Of a stretch of DNA of 64,000 nt, positions 44,131 through 53,094 are shown in pieces. The position numbers and the translations under genes were made by a program. The notes beneath the pieces are model-generated. The model was not told the DNA's origin, ran no database searches, and was given only the letters and a program-made list of their open reading frames with translations. Within the stretch, counting starts at the first letter, position 1. Every line of letters begins with the position of its first letter. The stretch comes from Marinibacterium profundimaris (lineage in GTDB: Bacteria > Pseudomonadota > Alphaproteobacteria > Rhodobacterales > Rhodobacteraceae): the NCBI RefSeq assembly GCF_002210095.1, contig NZ_AQQR01000006.1:124001-188000 (forward strand), read 5' to 3'.

Positions 44131-45501
44131 TCAGACGTTCAGCAGCAGGTGTTCGCGTTCCCACGGAGAGATCACCTGCAGGAACTCTTCGTATTCGGTG
44201 CGCTTGACGATGCCGTAGACGCGCGCGAATTCCTCGCCCAGCACGCTGTGCAGGTCGGTCGCCTCGTCAAAGAGATCCAGCGCCGAGCCCAGCACGCGCG
44301 GGATTTCCCGCTGGCTGTCGTCGTCGCTGTCATAGGCGTCGCCGCGGAACTGGGCGTCCGGTTCGCGCTGCTGGATCAGCCCGAGATAGCCGCAGGCCAG
44401 CGAGGCCGCGATGCCGAGGTAGGGGTTGCAATCCATCCCCGCCAGCCGGTTTTCCACCCGCCGTCCGGCAGGGTCCGAGATCGGCACGCGGATGCCGGTG
44501 GTGCGGTTGTCATGGCCCCAGCTGAGGTTGATCGGCGCGGCATGGTCCTTCACGTAACGCCGGTACGAATTCACGTAAGGCGCCAGCACGGCGATTGCGT
44601 CGGGCAGATGTGCCTGAAGCCCGCCGATGAAATGGTGGAACTCGCGCGTGGGCGATCCGTCCTCGGCCGAGAAGACGTTGTTCCCGGTCTTCATGTCGAT
44701 CAGCGAGTGATGGATATGCATGGCCGAGCCGGGCTCGTCCGCGATCGGCTTGGCCATGAAGGTGGCAAAGCAGTCGTGGCGCAGCGCCGCCTCGCGGATC
44801 AGACGCTTGAAGTAGAAGACCTCGTCGGCCAGCTTCACGGGGTCCCCGTGGCGCAGGTTGATCTCGAGCTGGCCGGCGCCGCCTTCCTGGGTGATGCCGT
44901 CGATCTCGAAGCCCTGGGCCTCGGCGAAATCGTAGATGTCGTCGATGACGGGGCCGAATTCGTCCACGGCAGTCATCGAATAGGCCTGCCGCGCGGCGGC
45001 CGGGCGGCCCGAGCGGCCCATCATCGGCGCGATGTCCTGCGCCGGGTCGATGTTGCGCGCCACCAGGAAGAATTCCATCTCGGGCGCGACGACCGGCTTC
45101 CATCCCTTGTCGCGATAAAGCTGCACGACCCGTTTCAGCACGTTGCGCGGCGCGATCGGCACCGGCTCGCCCTTGGTGTCCAGCGCGTCGTGGATCACCT
45201 GCAGGGTCCAGTCTCCGGTCCAGGGCGCGGCCGTGGCGGTGGACATGTCGGGCACCAGCTGCATGTCGGCCTCGGTGAAACCGGCCTCGCCAGCGGCGTC
45301 CGACCAGGTGCCGGTGATGGTCTGGTAGAAGATGCTGTCGGGCAGGTAGAACATCTTCTGCCGGGCGAACTTGCTGGCCGGCACGGCCTTGCCGCGGGCG
45401 ATGCCGGGCAGGTCGGCGATGATGCACTCGACCTCGTCGAGGCGCCGGTTCTCAAGGTATTCCGCCGCCGAAGGGGGCAGATCGGTCATCCAGTCGCTCA
45501 T
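44131..45501 (-). CDS. Glutamine-synthetase-family ligase, PuuA-like
   Basis: A 456-aa ATP-dependent gamma-glutamyl ligase. The glutamine-synthetase catalytic beta-strands are present: PEMEFFLV, GAGQLEINLRHG, GSAMHIHHSLID and the ATP/Arg block DNRTTGIRVPISDPAGRRVENRL. The sequence fits the PuuA-like (gamma-glutamyl-amine) group better than GlnA. It probably attaches glutamate to an amine substrate for the downstream oxidase. Its start overlaps the amidotransferase stop by 4 nt. Confidence 0.9.
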   Translation of the reverse strand: MSDWMTDLPPSAAEYLENRRLDEVECIIADLPGIARGKAVPASKFARQKMFYLPDSIFYQTITGTWSDAAGEAGFTEADMQLVPDMSTATAAPWTGDWTLQVIHDALDTKGEPVPIAPRNVLKRVVQLYRDKGWKPVVAPEMEFFLVARNIDPAQDIAPMMGRSGRPAAARQAYSMTAVDEFGPVIDDIYDFAEAQGFEIDGITQEGGAGQLEINLRHGDPVKLADEVFYFKRLIREAALRHDCFATFMAKPIADEPGSAMHIHHSLIDMKTGNNVFSAEDGSPTREFHHFIGGLQAHLPDAIAVLAPYVNSYRRYVKDHAAPINLSWGHDNRTTGIRVPISDPAGRRVENRLAGMDCNPYLGIAASLACGYLGLIQQREPDAQFRGDAYDSDDDSQREIPRVLGSALDLFDEATDLHSVLGEEFARVYGIVKRTEYEEFLQVISPWEREHLLLNV

Positions 45502-46181
45502 GCCACGCGCTCCTGCAGGAAGAAGCGGGCCATCTCTTCGCCCACCTCCAGTCGGTCGGTCGGCTCGGGCAGTCGGGCGGTCGCCTCGTCGATCAGCGGC
45601 TGCGGGACATTGCCCGGCGCGCGGTGCTTCAGCAGCCCCGCGATGAAATCCGAATCGAACTCGGGATGCGGCTGGCAGGTCCAGATCGTGTCGCCGTAGC
45701 CAAGGATGGCATGGGGCGCGAACGCGTTGCCGCCGAGGATCTTGGCGCCCTCGGGCAGGCGCGTGACCTGGTCCTGGTGCCAGGCGTTCACCGCCACCCT
45801 GCGGCCGCCATAGTCATAGACCTGCCGGCCCACGGCCCAGCCGCCGGAGAATTTCTCGACCTTGCCGCCAAGCGCCTGGGCGATGATCTGATGGCCGAAG
45901 CACACGCCGATCATCGGCCGCCCGCTGGCGCGGATCCGGCGGATCAGCGCCTCCAGCGGCGGGATCCAGGGGTGATCCTCATAGGCGCCGTGGCGCGAGC
46001 CGGTGATAAGCCAGCCGTCGGCGGCCTCCGGTCCGGGCAGGGGGACGTTGTCGACAACGGCCCAGGTTTCGAAATCGAAGCCGTGACCGCCCAGCAGCCG
46101 CTCGAAGAGCTGGTCGTAATCGCCGGTTTCGCCAATGATCGCGTCGGGCGCGTGGCCCGTCTGCAAGATACCGATTTTCAT
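45498..46181 (-). CDS. Class I glutamine amidotransferase-like protein
   Basis: A 227-aa single-domain amidotransferase (GATase1). The nucleophile elbow is IGVCFGHQIIAQALGG (Cys), with His in CQPHPEFDSDF. The opening ILQTGHAPDAI matches a GuaA-like stand-alone subgroup rather than PuuD. By context it may cleave the gamma-glutamyl product, as PuuD does in E. coli, or deaminate glutamine. It lies between two GS-like genes; it ends with a 4-nt overlap with the following PuuA-like gene. Confidence 0.87.
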   Translation of the reverse strand: MKIGILQTGHAPDAIIGETGDYDQLFERLLGGHGFDFETWAVVDNVPLPGPEAADGWLITGSRHGAYEDHPWIPPLEALIRRIRASGRPMIGVCFGHQIIAQALGGKVEKFSGGWAVGRQVYDYGGRRVAVNAWHQDQVTRLPEGAKILGGNAFAPHAILGYGDTIWTCQPHPEFDSDFIAGLLKHRAPGNVPQPLIDEATARLPEPTDRLEVGEEMARFFLQERVA

Positions 46182-46271
46182 GAAACACCGAATTTGATCA
46201 AATTCAGGATAGGGGGTTGGGCGCCTCGTTTCAAGCTCAGTCTTGGGGGCAGGGGAGGCCGTGACGCGGGA

Positions 46272-47588
46272 TCAGGCGGTCTCGATCAGTGATTCCCAGT
46301 GCCGGTCCGGGTCCATCCCGGCAAAGACGGCATGTTCCTGGCGCTTGGTCATCACGAGGTAGCGGATCAGGTCGGGGGGCAGGATGCGGGCCATCAGGGC
46401 GCTGTTTTCCAGCCGGTCGATGGCGGTGGCCCAGTCGGCGGCGATCTGGGGCGCCTCCTTGATCGCATAGGCATTGCCCTGGATCGGCTCGGGCGGGGTC
46501 AGCCCGTCCTCGATCCCCACGAGCCCCGCGCCCAGCACCACGGCAAGCAGCAGGTAGGGGTTCACGTCGCCGCCGGCGCTGCGATGCTCGACCCGGCGCG
46601 CGGCCGGGGGGCCGCCGGGGATGCGGATCGCGGCGGTGCGGTTCTCGTAGGCCCAGACGGCGGCGGTGGGCGCGTGCGCGCCGGGCACCAGCCGGTCGTA
46701 GGAATTGCCGAAGGGCGCGAAGATCAGCGAACTGTCGGGCATCGCCTGCAGGCACCCGGCCACCGCGTTCATCAGCAGGGGCGTGCCCATCGCTCCGCCG
46801 TCCGAGAAGATGTTGCGCCCCTCGCGGTCCAGCACCGAGAAATGCACATGCATTCCGTTGCCGGCGTCGTCCATGTAGGGCTTGGCCATGAAGGTCGCGG
46901 CCATCTTGTACTTGCGCGCCAGCCCCTGCACCAACGCCTTGAAGAGCCAGGCGTCATCGGCGGCGCGCAGCGCGCCCTGGTGGGTCAGCGTCACCTCGAA
47001 CTGGCCCACGCCGCTTTCGGCGATGGCGTTGTCGGCGGGGATCCCCATTTCCTCGCAGCCCTCGTAGAGGTCCGAAAAGAAGGCGTCGAAGGCGTCGAGT
47101 TCCTGGATCGACAGCACCGCGCCATGGGCCAGCCGCCGGCCCGAATGCGGGTCGATCACCGGCAGCAGCGTGTCGCCGCTGTCGTCGACAAGGGTGAATT
47201 CCATCTCGGTCGCGGCCACGACCTCCCAGCCGCGCGCGGCATAGCGGCCCAGCACCGCCTCAAGTGCGGCGCGGGGATCGCCGGCGAAGGGCTTGCCGCT
47301 CTCGGTCCTCATCGTCATCGGCACCAGCGCCGAGGGCCGGTCGAGCCAGGGCATCGGCACCGGCCCACGCCCGGTGGGCACCAGGACGCCATCGGCATCG
47401 CCGGTCTCGAACACCAGCGGCGAATTCTCGATGTCATGACCCCAGAGATCCACGTTCAGCGCCGAGAAGGGCATGCGCACGCCCTTGTCCATGGACCCCA
47501 GCTGCCGGCCGGGCACGCGCTTGCCGCGCATCCTCCCGTTGAGGTCGCAGGCGGCGATACGGATCGTGGGATAGGCTGTAGGGCTCAT
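46272..47588 (-). CDS. Glutamine-synthetase-family ligase, second copy
   Basis: A 438-aa GS-fold ligase, paralogous to its neighbour. Visible blocks are ATEMEFTLV, GVGQFEVTLTHQG, GNGMHVHFSVLD and NRTAAIRIPGGPPAARRVEHR. An N-terminal lobe starts IRIAACDLNGRMRGKRVP, like the GlnT/PuuA classes. Two such ligases in one operon suggest two substrates, or one that acts as a heteromeric partner. It lies 27 bp after the HisM-like permease gene and 90 bp before the amidotransferase. Confidence 0.87.
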   Translation of the reverse strand: MSPTAYPTIRIAACDLNGRMRGKRVPGRQLGSMDKGVRMPFSALNVDLWGHDIENSPLVFETGDADGVLVPTGRGPVPMPWLDRPSALVPMTMRTESGKPFAGDPRAALEAVLGRYAARGWEVVAATEMEFTLVDDSGDTLLPVIDPHSGRRLAHGAVLSIQELDAFDAFFSDLYEGCEEMGIPADNAIAESGVGQFEVTLTHQGALRAADDAWLFKALVQGLARKYKMAATFMAKPYMDDAGNGMHVHFSVLDREGRNIFSDGGAMGTPLLMNAVAGCLQAMPDSSLIFAPFGNSYDRLVPGAHAPTAAVWAYENRTAAIRIPGGPPAARRVEHRSAGGDVNPYLLLAVVLGAGLVGIEDGLTPPEPIQGNAYAIKEAPQIAADWATAIDRLENSALMARILPPDLIRYLVMTKRQEHAVFAGMDPDRHWESLIETA

Positions 47589-47615
47589 TGGGGTGGTTCC
47601 GGGTAGGGCGCGGTC

Positions 47616-48422
47616 TCAGCGCATAAGGTTGGGGCGGTATTTCACGCGGCTTCGGCGGCTGGCCGGGAGATGCCGGTTCAGCCGGGCGTTCACAAGGCCG
47701 AAGATACCGACGATGATCAGGGTGAACAGGATGAAGTAACCCGCCAGGATCGGGTAGGCGATGAACGGGTTGAAGGTCTTGTCCGCGAAGTAGTTCGCGT
47801 AATAAAGCGCATCGCCCTGCTGGCGCCAGGCCGGGAAGCCCGAGAAGAACACCAGCGTGGTCGCGTGGAAGAGGAAGATCGCCTCGTTCGTGTAGGCGGG
47901 CCAGGCGAGGCGCAGCATGGTGGGCCAGACGATCCGCCGGAAGCGCGGCAGGCCGGTCAGGCCATAGGCATCGGCCGCCTCGATGTCGCCCTTGGGGATC
48001 GACTGCAGCGCGCCGTAGAAGATCTCTCCGGAATAGGCGGCGGTGTTCAGCAGCAACACGATCAGCGCGCCAAGCGCGGCCGAGGTGAAGGGATCGAAGA
48101 CCGGGCTCACGCCCTTGAGGCTGGTGAACAGCGCATAGGCGAAGAAGATCTGGATGAAGAGCGGCGAGCCCCGGAAGATGAAGATGAACCATTCCGACGG
48201 CTTGCGCAGCCAGCGTTTCGACGACGCCTTGCCCACCGCCACCGCCGTTGCCAGCAGGAAGCCCAGGCAAAGCGCGATCACGCCGAAATAGACGTTCCAG
48301 ATCATGCCCGAGCCGATCAGGATGACCTGCTCGCACAGCGTGAAATCCGATCGCGGCAGCAGCCGCTCGCCATAGCCCAGAGAGCGCAGCGCGTAGGATG
48401 AGAAGGCCTCGGCGCAGCTCAT
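47616..48422 (-). CDS. Polar amino-acid ABC transporter permease (HisM-like)
   Basis: A 268-aa inner-membrane permease with about five to six segments. The ABC-coupling EAA loop reads AADAYGLTGLPRFRRIVWP, and IFRGSPLFIQIFFAYALF is typical of HisM/HisQ permeases. It pairs with the HisQ-like gene 79 bp upstream. Start chosen at 48422 (MSCAEAFSSYALRSLGYGER). It completes the importer together with the binding protein and ATPase. Confidence 0.9.
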   Translation of the reverse strand: MSCAEAFSSYALRSLGYGERLLPRSDFTLCEQVILIGSGMIWNVYFGVIALCLGFLLATAVAVGKASSKRWLRKPSEWFIFIFRGSPLFIQIFFAYALFTSLKGVSPVFDPFTSAALGALIVLLLNTAAYSGEIFYGALQSIPKGDIEAADAYGLTGLPRFRRIVWPTMLRLAWPAYTNEAIFLFHATTLVFFSGFPAWRQQGDALYYANYFADKTFNPFIAYPILAGYFILFTLIIVGIFGLVNARLNRHLPASRRSRVKYRPNLMR

Positions 48423-48501
48423 GCGGGGCCTCCGGTCAGGGCGGGGGCGGGCCGGCGTATGGGCTGCCGTTCCGTTGCGCGCACGCTCGACATCTTTCCG
48501 C

Positions 48502-49386
48502 TCATGCCGCGGCCTTCCGCTGGGCTTCGCCGGCGGCGGTGGCCTGACCATGGGTCAGGCGCGCCGTGATCCGGTCCAGCACGATCTCGGACACCCGGGT
48601 GAAGGCCAGATAGAAGATGAGCAGCCCGAGGAAATACCACACCCGCCAGTCGCCATGTGGGTAATCGGTGAAGCGCGCGGTCTTGGCGCCGCCCAGTTCC
48701 TTGGCCCAGTAGACGATGTCCTCGACGCCCAGCAGGAACAGCAACGGCGTGGCCTTGACCAGCACCATCCACAGGTTGGACAGGCCGGGCAGGGCATAGA
48801 TCCACATCTGCGGCACCAGGATCCGCCAGAAGGTCTGGCGATGGGTCATGCCGTAGGCCTCGGCCGTCTCAAGCTGCGCCTGCGGCACCGCGCGCATGGC
48901 GCCGAACAGCACGTTGCCGGCAAAGGCGCCGAAGACGATGGCGAAGGTCAGCACCGCCAGCGCGAAACCATAGACCTCGTGCCAGGCCTGCGGTGCGGTC
49001 GACAGCGGCATCTTGGCCGCCGCGCAGACGATGAAGTCCGATCCCTGCCGGATCGGCTCGTCCCAGTCGGGGCACTTGATCTTGTGGCGCAGGTATTCGA
49101 TCCCCTGGTCCAGCGCGATCACGAAGAACAGGAAAAAGACGATGTCCGGCACGCCCCGGACCATCGCGATGTAGATCTTGCCGAACCAGCTGAGCGGCAG
49201 GATCCGCGACCGCGCCGCCGCCGCCGCCCCGAACCCGAAGCCAAGCGCGATGGGCGCGGTGATGGCCAGCAGCAGAAGCACCGTCCCGAAGGAGGCGTAG
49301 AACAGCATCAGCTTGCCGGTGGTCAGATAGCAGGCAAACCAGGCCGGGGTCGCAAGAAGCGAGGGATCGGTGCAGAAGGAAAACAT
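48502..49386 (-). CDS. Polar amino-acid ABC transporter permease (HisQ-like)
   Basis: A 294-aa inner-membrane permease. The EAA loop is ETAEAYGMTHRQTFWRILVP, and MVRGVPDIVFFLFFVI is the family's first-coupling block. A longer periplasmic loop around residues 100-130 (KIKCPDWDEPIRQGS, with two Cys in IVCAAAK context) is unusual. It forms the heterodimer with the HisM-like permease. It follows the binding protein by 44 bp. Confidence 0.9.
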   Translation of the reverse strand: MFSFCTDPSLLATPAWFACYLTTGKLMLFYASFGTVLLLLAITAPIALGFGFGAAAAARSRILPLSWFGKIYIAMVRGVPDIVFFLFFVIALDQGIEYLRHKIKCPDWDEPIRQGSDFIVCAAAKMPLSTAPQAWHEVYGFALAVLTFAIVFGAFAGNVLFGAMRAVPQAQLETAEAYGMTHRQTFWRILVPQMWIYALPGLSNLWMVLVKATPLLFLLGVEDIVYWAKELGGAKTARFTDYPHGDWRVWYFLGLLIFYLAFTRVSEIVLDRITARLTHGQATAAGEAQRKAAA

Positions 49387-49430
49387 GGGTGCATCAGCCG
49401 GCGGGGCGGGACCCCGCCGGCCGGGTCAGC

Positions 49431-50150
49431 TCAATAGGTGTCGGTGCCTTCCCCGAACCACTTGATCAGCATTTCGTTCAGCGATCCGTCTTCCTTCATC
49501 GAGGTGATGGCCGCGTCGAACTTGTCCTTCAGCTCGGTGTCGCTTTCGCGGATGCCCATGCCGGTGCCACGGCCCAGCGTGACGGTCTCGCCGATGAACA
49601 TCAGCTCGCCGCCCGATTCCTCGACGATCGGCACCAGATAGTCGGTATCGAAGAACACCGCGTCGGCCTCGCCGCTCTTCAGGGCGGTGATGATCTCGTC
49701 CGCGGTGGCGAATTCCAGCAGGGTCGCGTCGCTTTCCGAGATGTACTGCGATTGCAGGGTCGAGGTCTGGGCCGCGACCACGCCGCCAAGGTCGGCATCC
49801 TCGCTGAGCGCCACATAGGAGGAGGTCGCCGGCGGGATGTAATCCTGGGTAAAGTCGATGACCTCGTCGCGCTCGTCGTTGATCGACATGCCGGCGATGA
49901 TCGTGTCGTAGTTGCCCGACACCAGGTTGGGGATGATCGAATCCCAGTCGTTGGTCACCCATTCACAGGTCAACTCCGCGCGGGCGCAAAGCTCGTCGCC
50001 GAATTCCCGCTCGAAGCCGTCGACCTCGCCGGCATCGTTGATGAAGTTGTACGGAGGATAGGCGCCCTCGGTGCCCATGCGGACGGTCTGTGCCATGGCA
50101 AGGCCCGCGGACAAAGCCAGGACGGCGGTGCTGAGAATCAGGGTCTTCAT
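49431..50150 (-). CDS. Polar amino-acid ABC transporter substrate-binding protein
   Basis: A 239-aa periplasmic binding protein with a signal peptide (LILSTAVLALSAGLAMA). The mature start RMGTEGAYPPYNFINDAGEV and the SBP family 3 block GMSINDERDEVIDFTQDY are clear, with KSGEADAVFFDTDYLVPI in the hinge half. Two cysteines (LCARAELTC) are likely a disulfide. Ligand is unknown; the lysine/arginine/ornithine family is closest by eye. The Met at 50150 is the signal-peptide start. It lies upstream of both permease genes. Confidence 0.92.
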   Translation of the reverse strand: MKTLILSTAVLALSAGLAMAQTVRMGTEGAYPPYNFINDAGEVDGFEREFGDELCARAELTCEWVTNDWDSIIPNLVSGNYDTIIAGMSINDERDEVIDFTQDYIPPATSSYVALSEDADLGGVVAAQTSTLQSQYISESDATLLEFATADEIITALKSGEADAVFFDTDYLVPIVEESGGELMFIGETVTLGRGTGMGIRESDTELKDKFDAAITSMKEDGSLNEMLIKWFGEGTDTY

Positions 50151-50218
50151 GTGTGTTACTCCCGGTTCGTGGTTGGTGTTGTTATCGTTGTTATGGTTTG
50201 GCGGTCGCGTCGCGCTGG

Positions 50219-51004
50219 TCACGCCGCGTGAGACAGGAACCCGCGCAGGCGTTCGGATTTCGGCGCGCTGAACAGCGTGTCCGGCGGCCCTTCTTCCTCG
50301 ATCACCCCCTTGTGCAGGAAGACGACGTGGTCGCTGACATCCTGGGCCAGCTTCATGTCGTGGGTGACGATGATCATCGTGCGCCCCTCGGCGGCAAGGT
50401 CCTTGATGACCTTCACCACCTCCTGTTCCAGCTCGGGGTCCAGGGCCGAGGTCGGCTCGTCGAATAAAAGCGCCTCGGGCTCCATCGCCAGGGCACGGGC
50501 GATGGCGGCGCGCTGCTGCTGGCCGCCCGACAGCTGGGCGGGCCAGGCATCGCACTTGTCGCCGATGCCGACCTTGTCCAGATAGCGCCGGGCCGAGGCC
50601 TCGGCCTCTGCCTTGTCGCGGCCCAGCACGGTGACCGGCGCCTCCATCACGTTCTGCAGGATCGTCAGGTGGGACCACAGGTTGAACTGCTGGAAGACCA
50701 TCGACAGGTTCGTGCGGATCCGCAGCACCTGTTTGGCATCCGCCGGCCGGCGCGCCATCGCGGCCCCGCGCCAGCTGACCGGTTCGCCCTTGAACAGGAT
50801 CTCGCCCTGCTGGCTGTCTTCCAGCAGGTTGGCGCAGCGCAGCAGTGTGGATTTGCCCGACCCGGACGACCCGATGAGCGAGACCACGTCGCCGCGCCTT
50901 GCCGCGATCGACACGCCCTTGAGCACCTCAAGCGGGCCGTAGGCCTTGTGCAGGTCGCGGATCTCGATGACGGTTGGTGTGTCGGCGGGTGAATGGTCGG
51001 TCAC
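50219..51004 (-). CDS. Polar amino-acid ABC transporter ATP-binding protein
   Basis: A 261-aa ATPase of the HisP/GlnQ type. Walker A is LIGSSGSGKSTLLR, signature QLSGGQQQRAAIARAL, Walker B ALLFDEPTSALDPEL, and the switch His is in IIVTHDMKLA. The N-terminus from the GTG at 51004 (VTDHSPADTPTVIEIRDL) is preferred over a TTG at 51073, which has no ribosome site. It is the first gene of the operon, 68 bp before the binding protein. Confidence 0.93.
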   Translation of the reverse strand: MTDHSPADTPTVIEIRDLHKAYGPLEVLKGVSIAARRGDVVSLIGSSGSGKSTLLRCANLLEDSQQGEILFKGEPVSWRGAAMARRPADAKQVLRIRTNLSMVFQQFNLWSHLTILQNVMEAPVTVLGRDKAEAEASARRYLDKVGIGDKCDAWPAQLSGGQQQRAAIARALAMEPEALLFDEPTSALDPELEQEVVKVIKDLAAEGRTMIIVTHDMKLAQDVSDHVVFLHKGVIEEEGPPDTLFSAPKSERLRGFLSHAA

Positions 51005-51127
51005 GCGGTGTCCGTGGCAAAGGATGTTTGGCCCAAACTCTGGGCAAATTCCATGCGCCTTGGCAATCCGCAAAACGCCTTTAGCAGTGTGGAATTCGCC
51101 CGGTTGCCGCGACGTTGTGCCTGATTT

Positions 51128-51877
51128 TCAGGCAGCCGCGACCGCCGGAACCGGCGGCATCGCCTCGGCCAGGTAGGCGGCTTCGCCGTGCTGCACGAAG
51201 CCTTTCAGATGCAGCGCGTCGCGGAATGCGGGGTCAAGGCGCGCGATCGCGGCGCCGATGGCGCGCGCGATGGGCTCGGGGTCGCGGCCCTTCGCGGTGA
51301 TGTAGGGCGTGCCGAGCGACGGCTCGGTCAGGCCGGCGATCTCCAGCCCCTCGGGCAACAGGCCCAGCTCGTCGAACATGGTCCAGCTGAGCAGGTCGAT
51401 CCCGGCCATGTCCGCGCGTCCCTCGGCCAGCGCCCGGACGGAGGCCGCGTGCGCGCCGGTCCCGAAGATGGGGCCGGGGGTGATGCCCTGGGCGCTCAGC
51501 CAGGCCGAGGGGTTGCCCCAGCCGGATTGCGAGAACGGGTCGTTGATCGCCATGCGCGCGCCGTCGCGGGGCTCGTCCCCGCGGCGCACCACGATGGCAG
51601 AGCGGTAATGGCCCGGCGGGCAGCCCGGCAGTCCGAAATCCGGCGTGCCGACCAGCGTCACCTGGCCCCGCAGCGGGCCGCGGAAGGGCAGGGAGCAGGT
51701 CTGCGCCAGCAACAGGTCCGGTGCGCGCCAGACCGGCCAGAGATCATCGGGCCGCACCATGCGCTCGGGGCCGTGGCCCAGCTCGGCGCGGATCGCGGAC
51801 CAGTAGGCATCGTTGGCCGCCTGCACCGGGGCCATGTCGTAGAACCCCAGGTAGGCGATCGCGCCGGTCTCGGTCAT
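51128..51877 (-). CDS. PhnD-like phosphate/phosphonate-type binding protein (no signal peptide seen)
   Basis: A 249-aa protein resembling PhnD-type substrate-binding proteins (FGTGAHAASVRALAEGRADM matches the helix that anchors ligand, followed by IDLLSWTMFDEL). No N-terminal signal peptide is visible: the start is MTETGAIAYLGFYDMAPVQ. It has no ABC transporter partner beside it. It might be cytoplasmic or a relative with a sensor role. It follows a TerB-family gene by 7 bp on the same strand. Confidence 0.75.
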   Translation of the reverse strand: MTETGAIAYLGFYDMAPVQAANDAYWSAIRAELGHGPERMVRPDDLWPVWRAPDLLLAQTCSLPFRGPLRGQVTLVGTPDFGLPGCPPGHYRSAIVVRRGDEPRDGARMAINDPFSQSGWGNPSAWLSAQGITPGPIFGTGAHAASVRALAEGRADMAGIDLLSWTMFDELGLLPEGLEIAGLTEPSLGTPYITAKGRDPEPIARAIGAAIARLDPAFRDALHLKGFVQHGEAAYLAEAMPPVPAVAAA

Positions 51878-51884
51878 CTGTCGC

Positions 51885-52331
51885 TCATCCGGCTTCGGCC
51901 CGCTTGCGGGCCAGGTTGCTGTCCATGTCGTTGATGCCCAGCAGGCTGGCGACGACACGCAGCAGCGCGTCTTCCTCGGCCTCGCGATGGCCGTCGGTCA
52001 GGGCGATCTTCCACAGCGCCTCGATCACGGCGAGCCGCTCCTCGTAGGGGACCGCCTCCTTGATGGCGCGGGTAAAGCGGACGGTATCGGGCGCCTCCGC
52101 CTCGAGTTTCTCGGCATCTTGGCGCAAGGCGCCCGCGTCCTGCGCCGAGAGCCCGTAGCGGGTGGCCAGGATCCGGTCGATCTGCTGGATTTCGTCCGGG
52201 GCATAATAGCCATCGGTCCGTGCGACGCGCACCAGAAGGGCGGCCAGCGCGTGGCGGGCATCGGCATCGGACAGGGGCTGCGGGGCCGGTTCGGTCAGCC
52301 GGCGGATCAGATCTGAGAACATGGAACGCAT
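51885..52331 (-). CDS. TerB-family (tellurite-resistance-like) protein, copy 1
   Basis: A 148-aa all-helical protein of the TerB fold. LLVRVARTDGYYAPDEIQQIDRIL (residues about 31-54) and LWKIALTDGHREAEEDALLRVVA (about 105-128) carry acidic residues expected to line the metal site. It is soluble and has no signal peptide. A tellurite role is not implied by the name; TerB-like proteins are common in metal stress contexts. A paralogue lies upstream at 52645. Start may be 52331 or the Met at 52322. Confidence 0.82.
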   Translation of the reverse strand: MRSMFSDLIRRLTEPAPQPLSDADARHALAALLVRVARTDGYYAPDEIQQIDRILATRYGLSAQDAGALRQDAEKLEAEAPDTVRFTRAIKEAVPYEERLAVIEALWKIALTDGHREAEEDALLRVVASLLGINDMDSNLARKRAEAG

Positions 52332-52644
52332 ATAGACCGGCCGTCCCGGTCAGGCAATCTCGGCCGCGACCCGCTGCAGGGCGTCACGGGCCGGCGCCCC
52401 GATCCGCGGCGAATGCCAGGTGATGGAGGGTAAGGGTGTCGCCGGCCGGCGCTGCCGAGGTCAGGTCAGCGCCGGCCGGGTCCTGCCCAAGCGGTGTGTC
52501 CGATGAGGACCCGGCCCGGACATGCCAGCGTCAATGGGGGTGACGGGGCGCGCTTGTGGCGGGGGCCGGCGCTCCTTGTCGCTTATCGGCCGGCGGACGG
52601 GATGACCCTTGCGGGCCGTTGCCTGTCCGGTCCGGTCCGACCGC
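52332..52644. other. 313-bp stretch between the TerB genes
   Basis: No gene is supported here; open frames have no recognisable motif. A perfect 13-bp hairpin at 52442-52479 is the only strong structure and is listed separately. Confidence 0.55.
52442..52479. terminator. 13-bp hairpin between TerB genes
   Basis: CCGGCCGGCGCTG and CAGCGCCGGCCGG pair perfectly around a 12-nt loop. Downstream of TerB copy 2 by about 165 bp. It may terminate that transcript, although no T tract follows. Confidence 0.5.
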
Positions 52645-53094
52645 TCAGGCCAGCGCCTGTTCGGCCCGTGCCCGGGCCGCGGCGTTGTCGGCCACCGACA
52701 GACCCAGCGCGAGGCGCGCGGTCTCGACGATGTCGGTTTCCTTCTCCTGCGCCTCGCCGTCGGCCAGGACGACCTGCCACAGCGCGGTCAGCGCTTCGCG
52801 GCGCTCCTCGGTGTCCAGCTCGGACCGGATCAGGGCGGCGAAGGTCTCGGTATCCGGGGCCTTGGCGTGCAGCTTCTCGCAGGTGGCGCGCATCTTGGCC
52901 GCCTCGACCGCGTCTAGATCGAAAAGCCGGGCAAGCACCTTGTCGATCAGGCTGATCTCCGCGAACTGGTAGTTTTCGTCGGACATGGCAATCCGCACCA
53001 TCAGCGCGCCGGTTGCCAACTGCGCGTCGGGCTCCGGCAGGGGCTGCGGCTGGGTCGCGCGGAACGAATTGAGAAGCTGCGTCAGAACGGACAT
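52645..53094 (-). CDS. TerB-family (tellurite-resistance-like) protein, copy 2
   Basis: A 149-aa paralogue of copy 1 sharing LMVRIAMSDENYQFAEISLIDKVLARLF and LWQVVLADGEAQEKETDIVETA. Key acidic residues are shifted (SDENYQ in place of TDGYYAP), so the metal site may differ. The start at 53094 gives MSVLTQLLNSFR, comparable to MFSDLIRRL of copy 1. It stands 313 bp upstream of copy 1, so the two probably have separate promoters. Confidence 0.82.
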   Translation of the reverse strand: MSVLTQLLNSFRATQPQPLPEPDAQLATGALMVRIAMSDENYQFAEISLIDKVLARLFDLDAVEAAKMRATCEKLHAKAPDTETFAALIRSELDTEERREALTALWQVVLADGEAQEKETDIVETARLALGLSVADNAAARARAEQALA

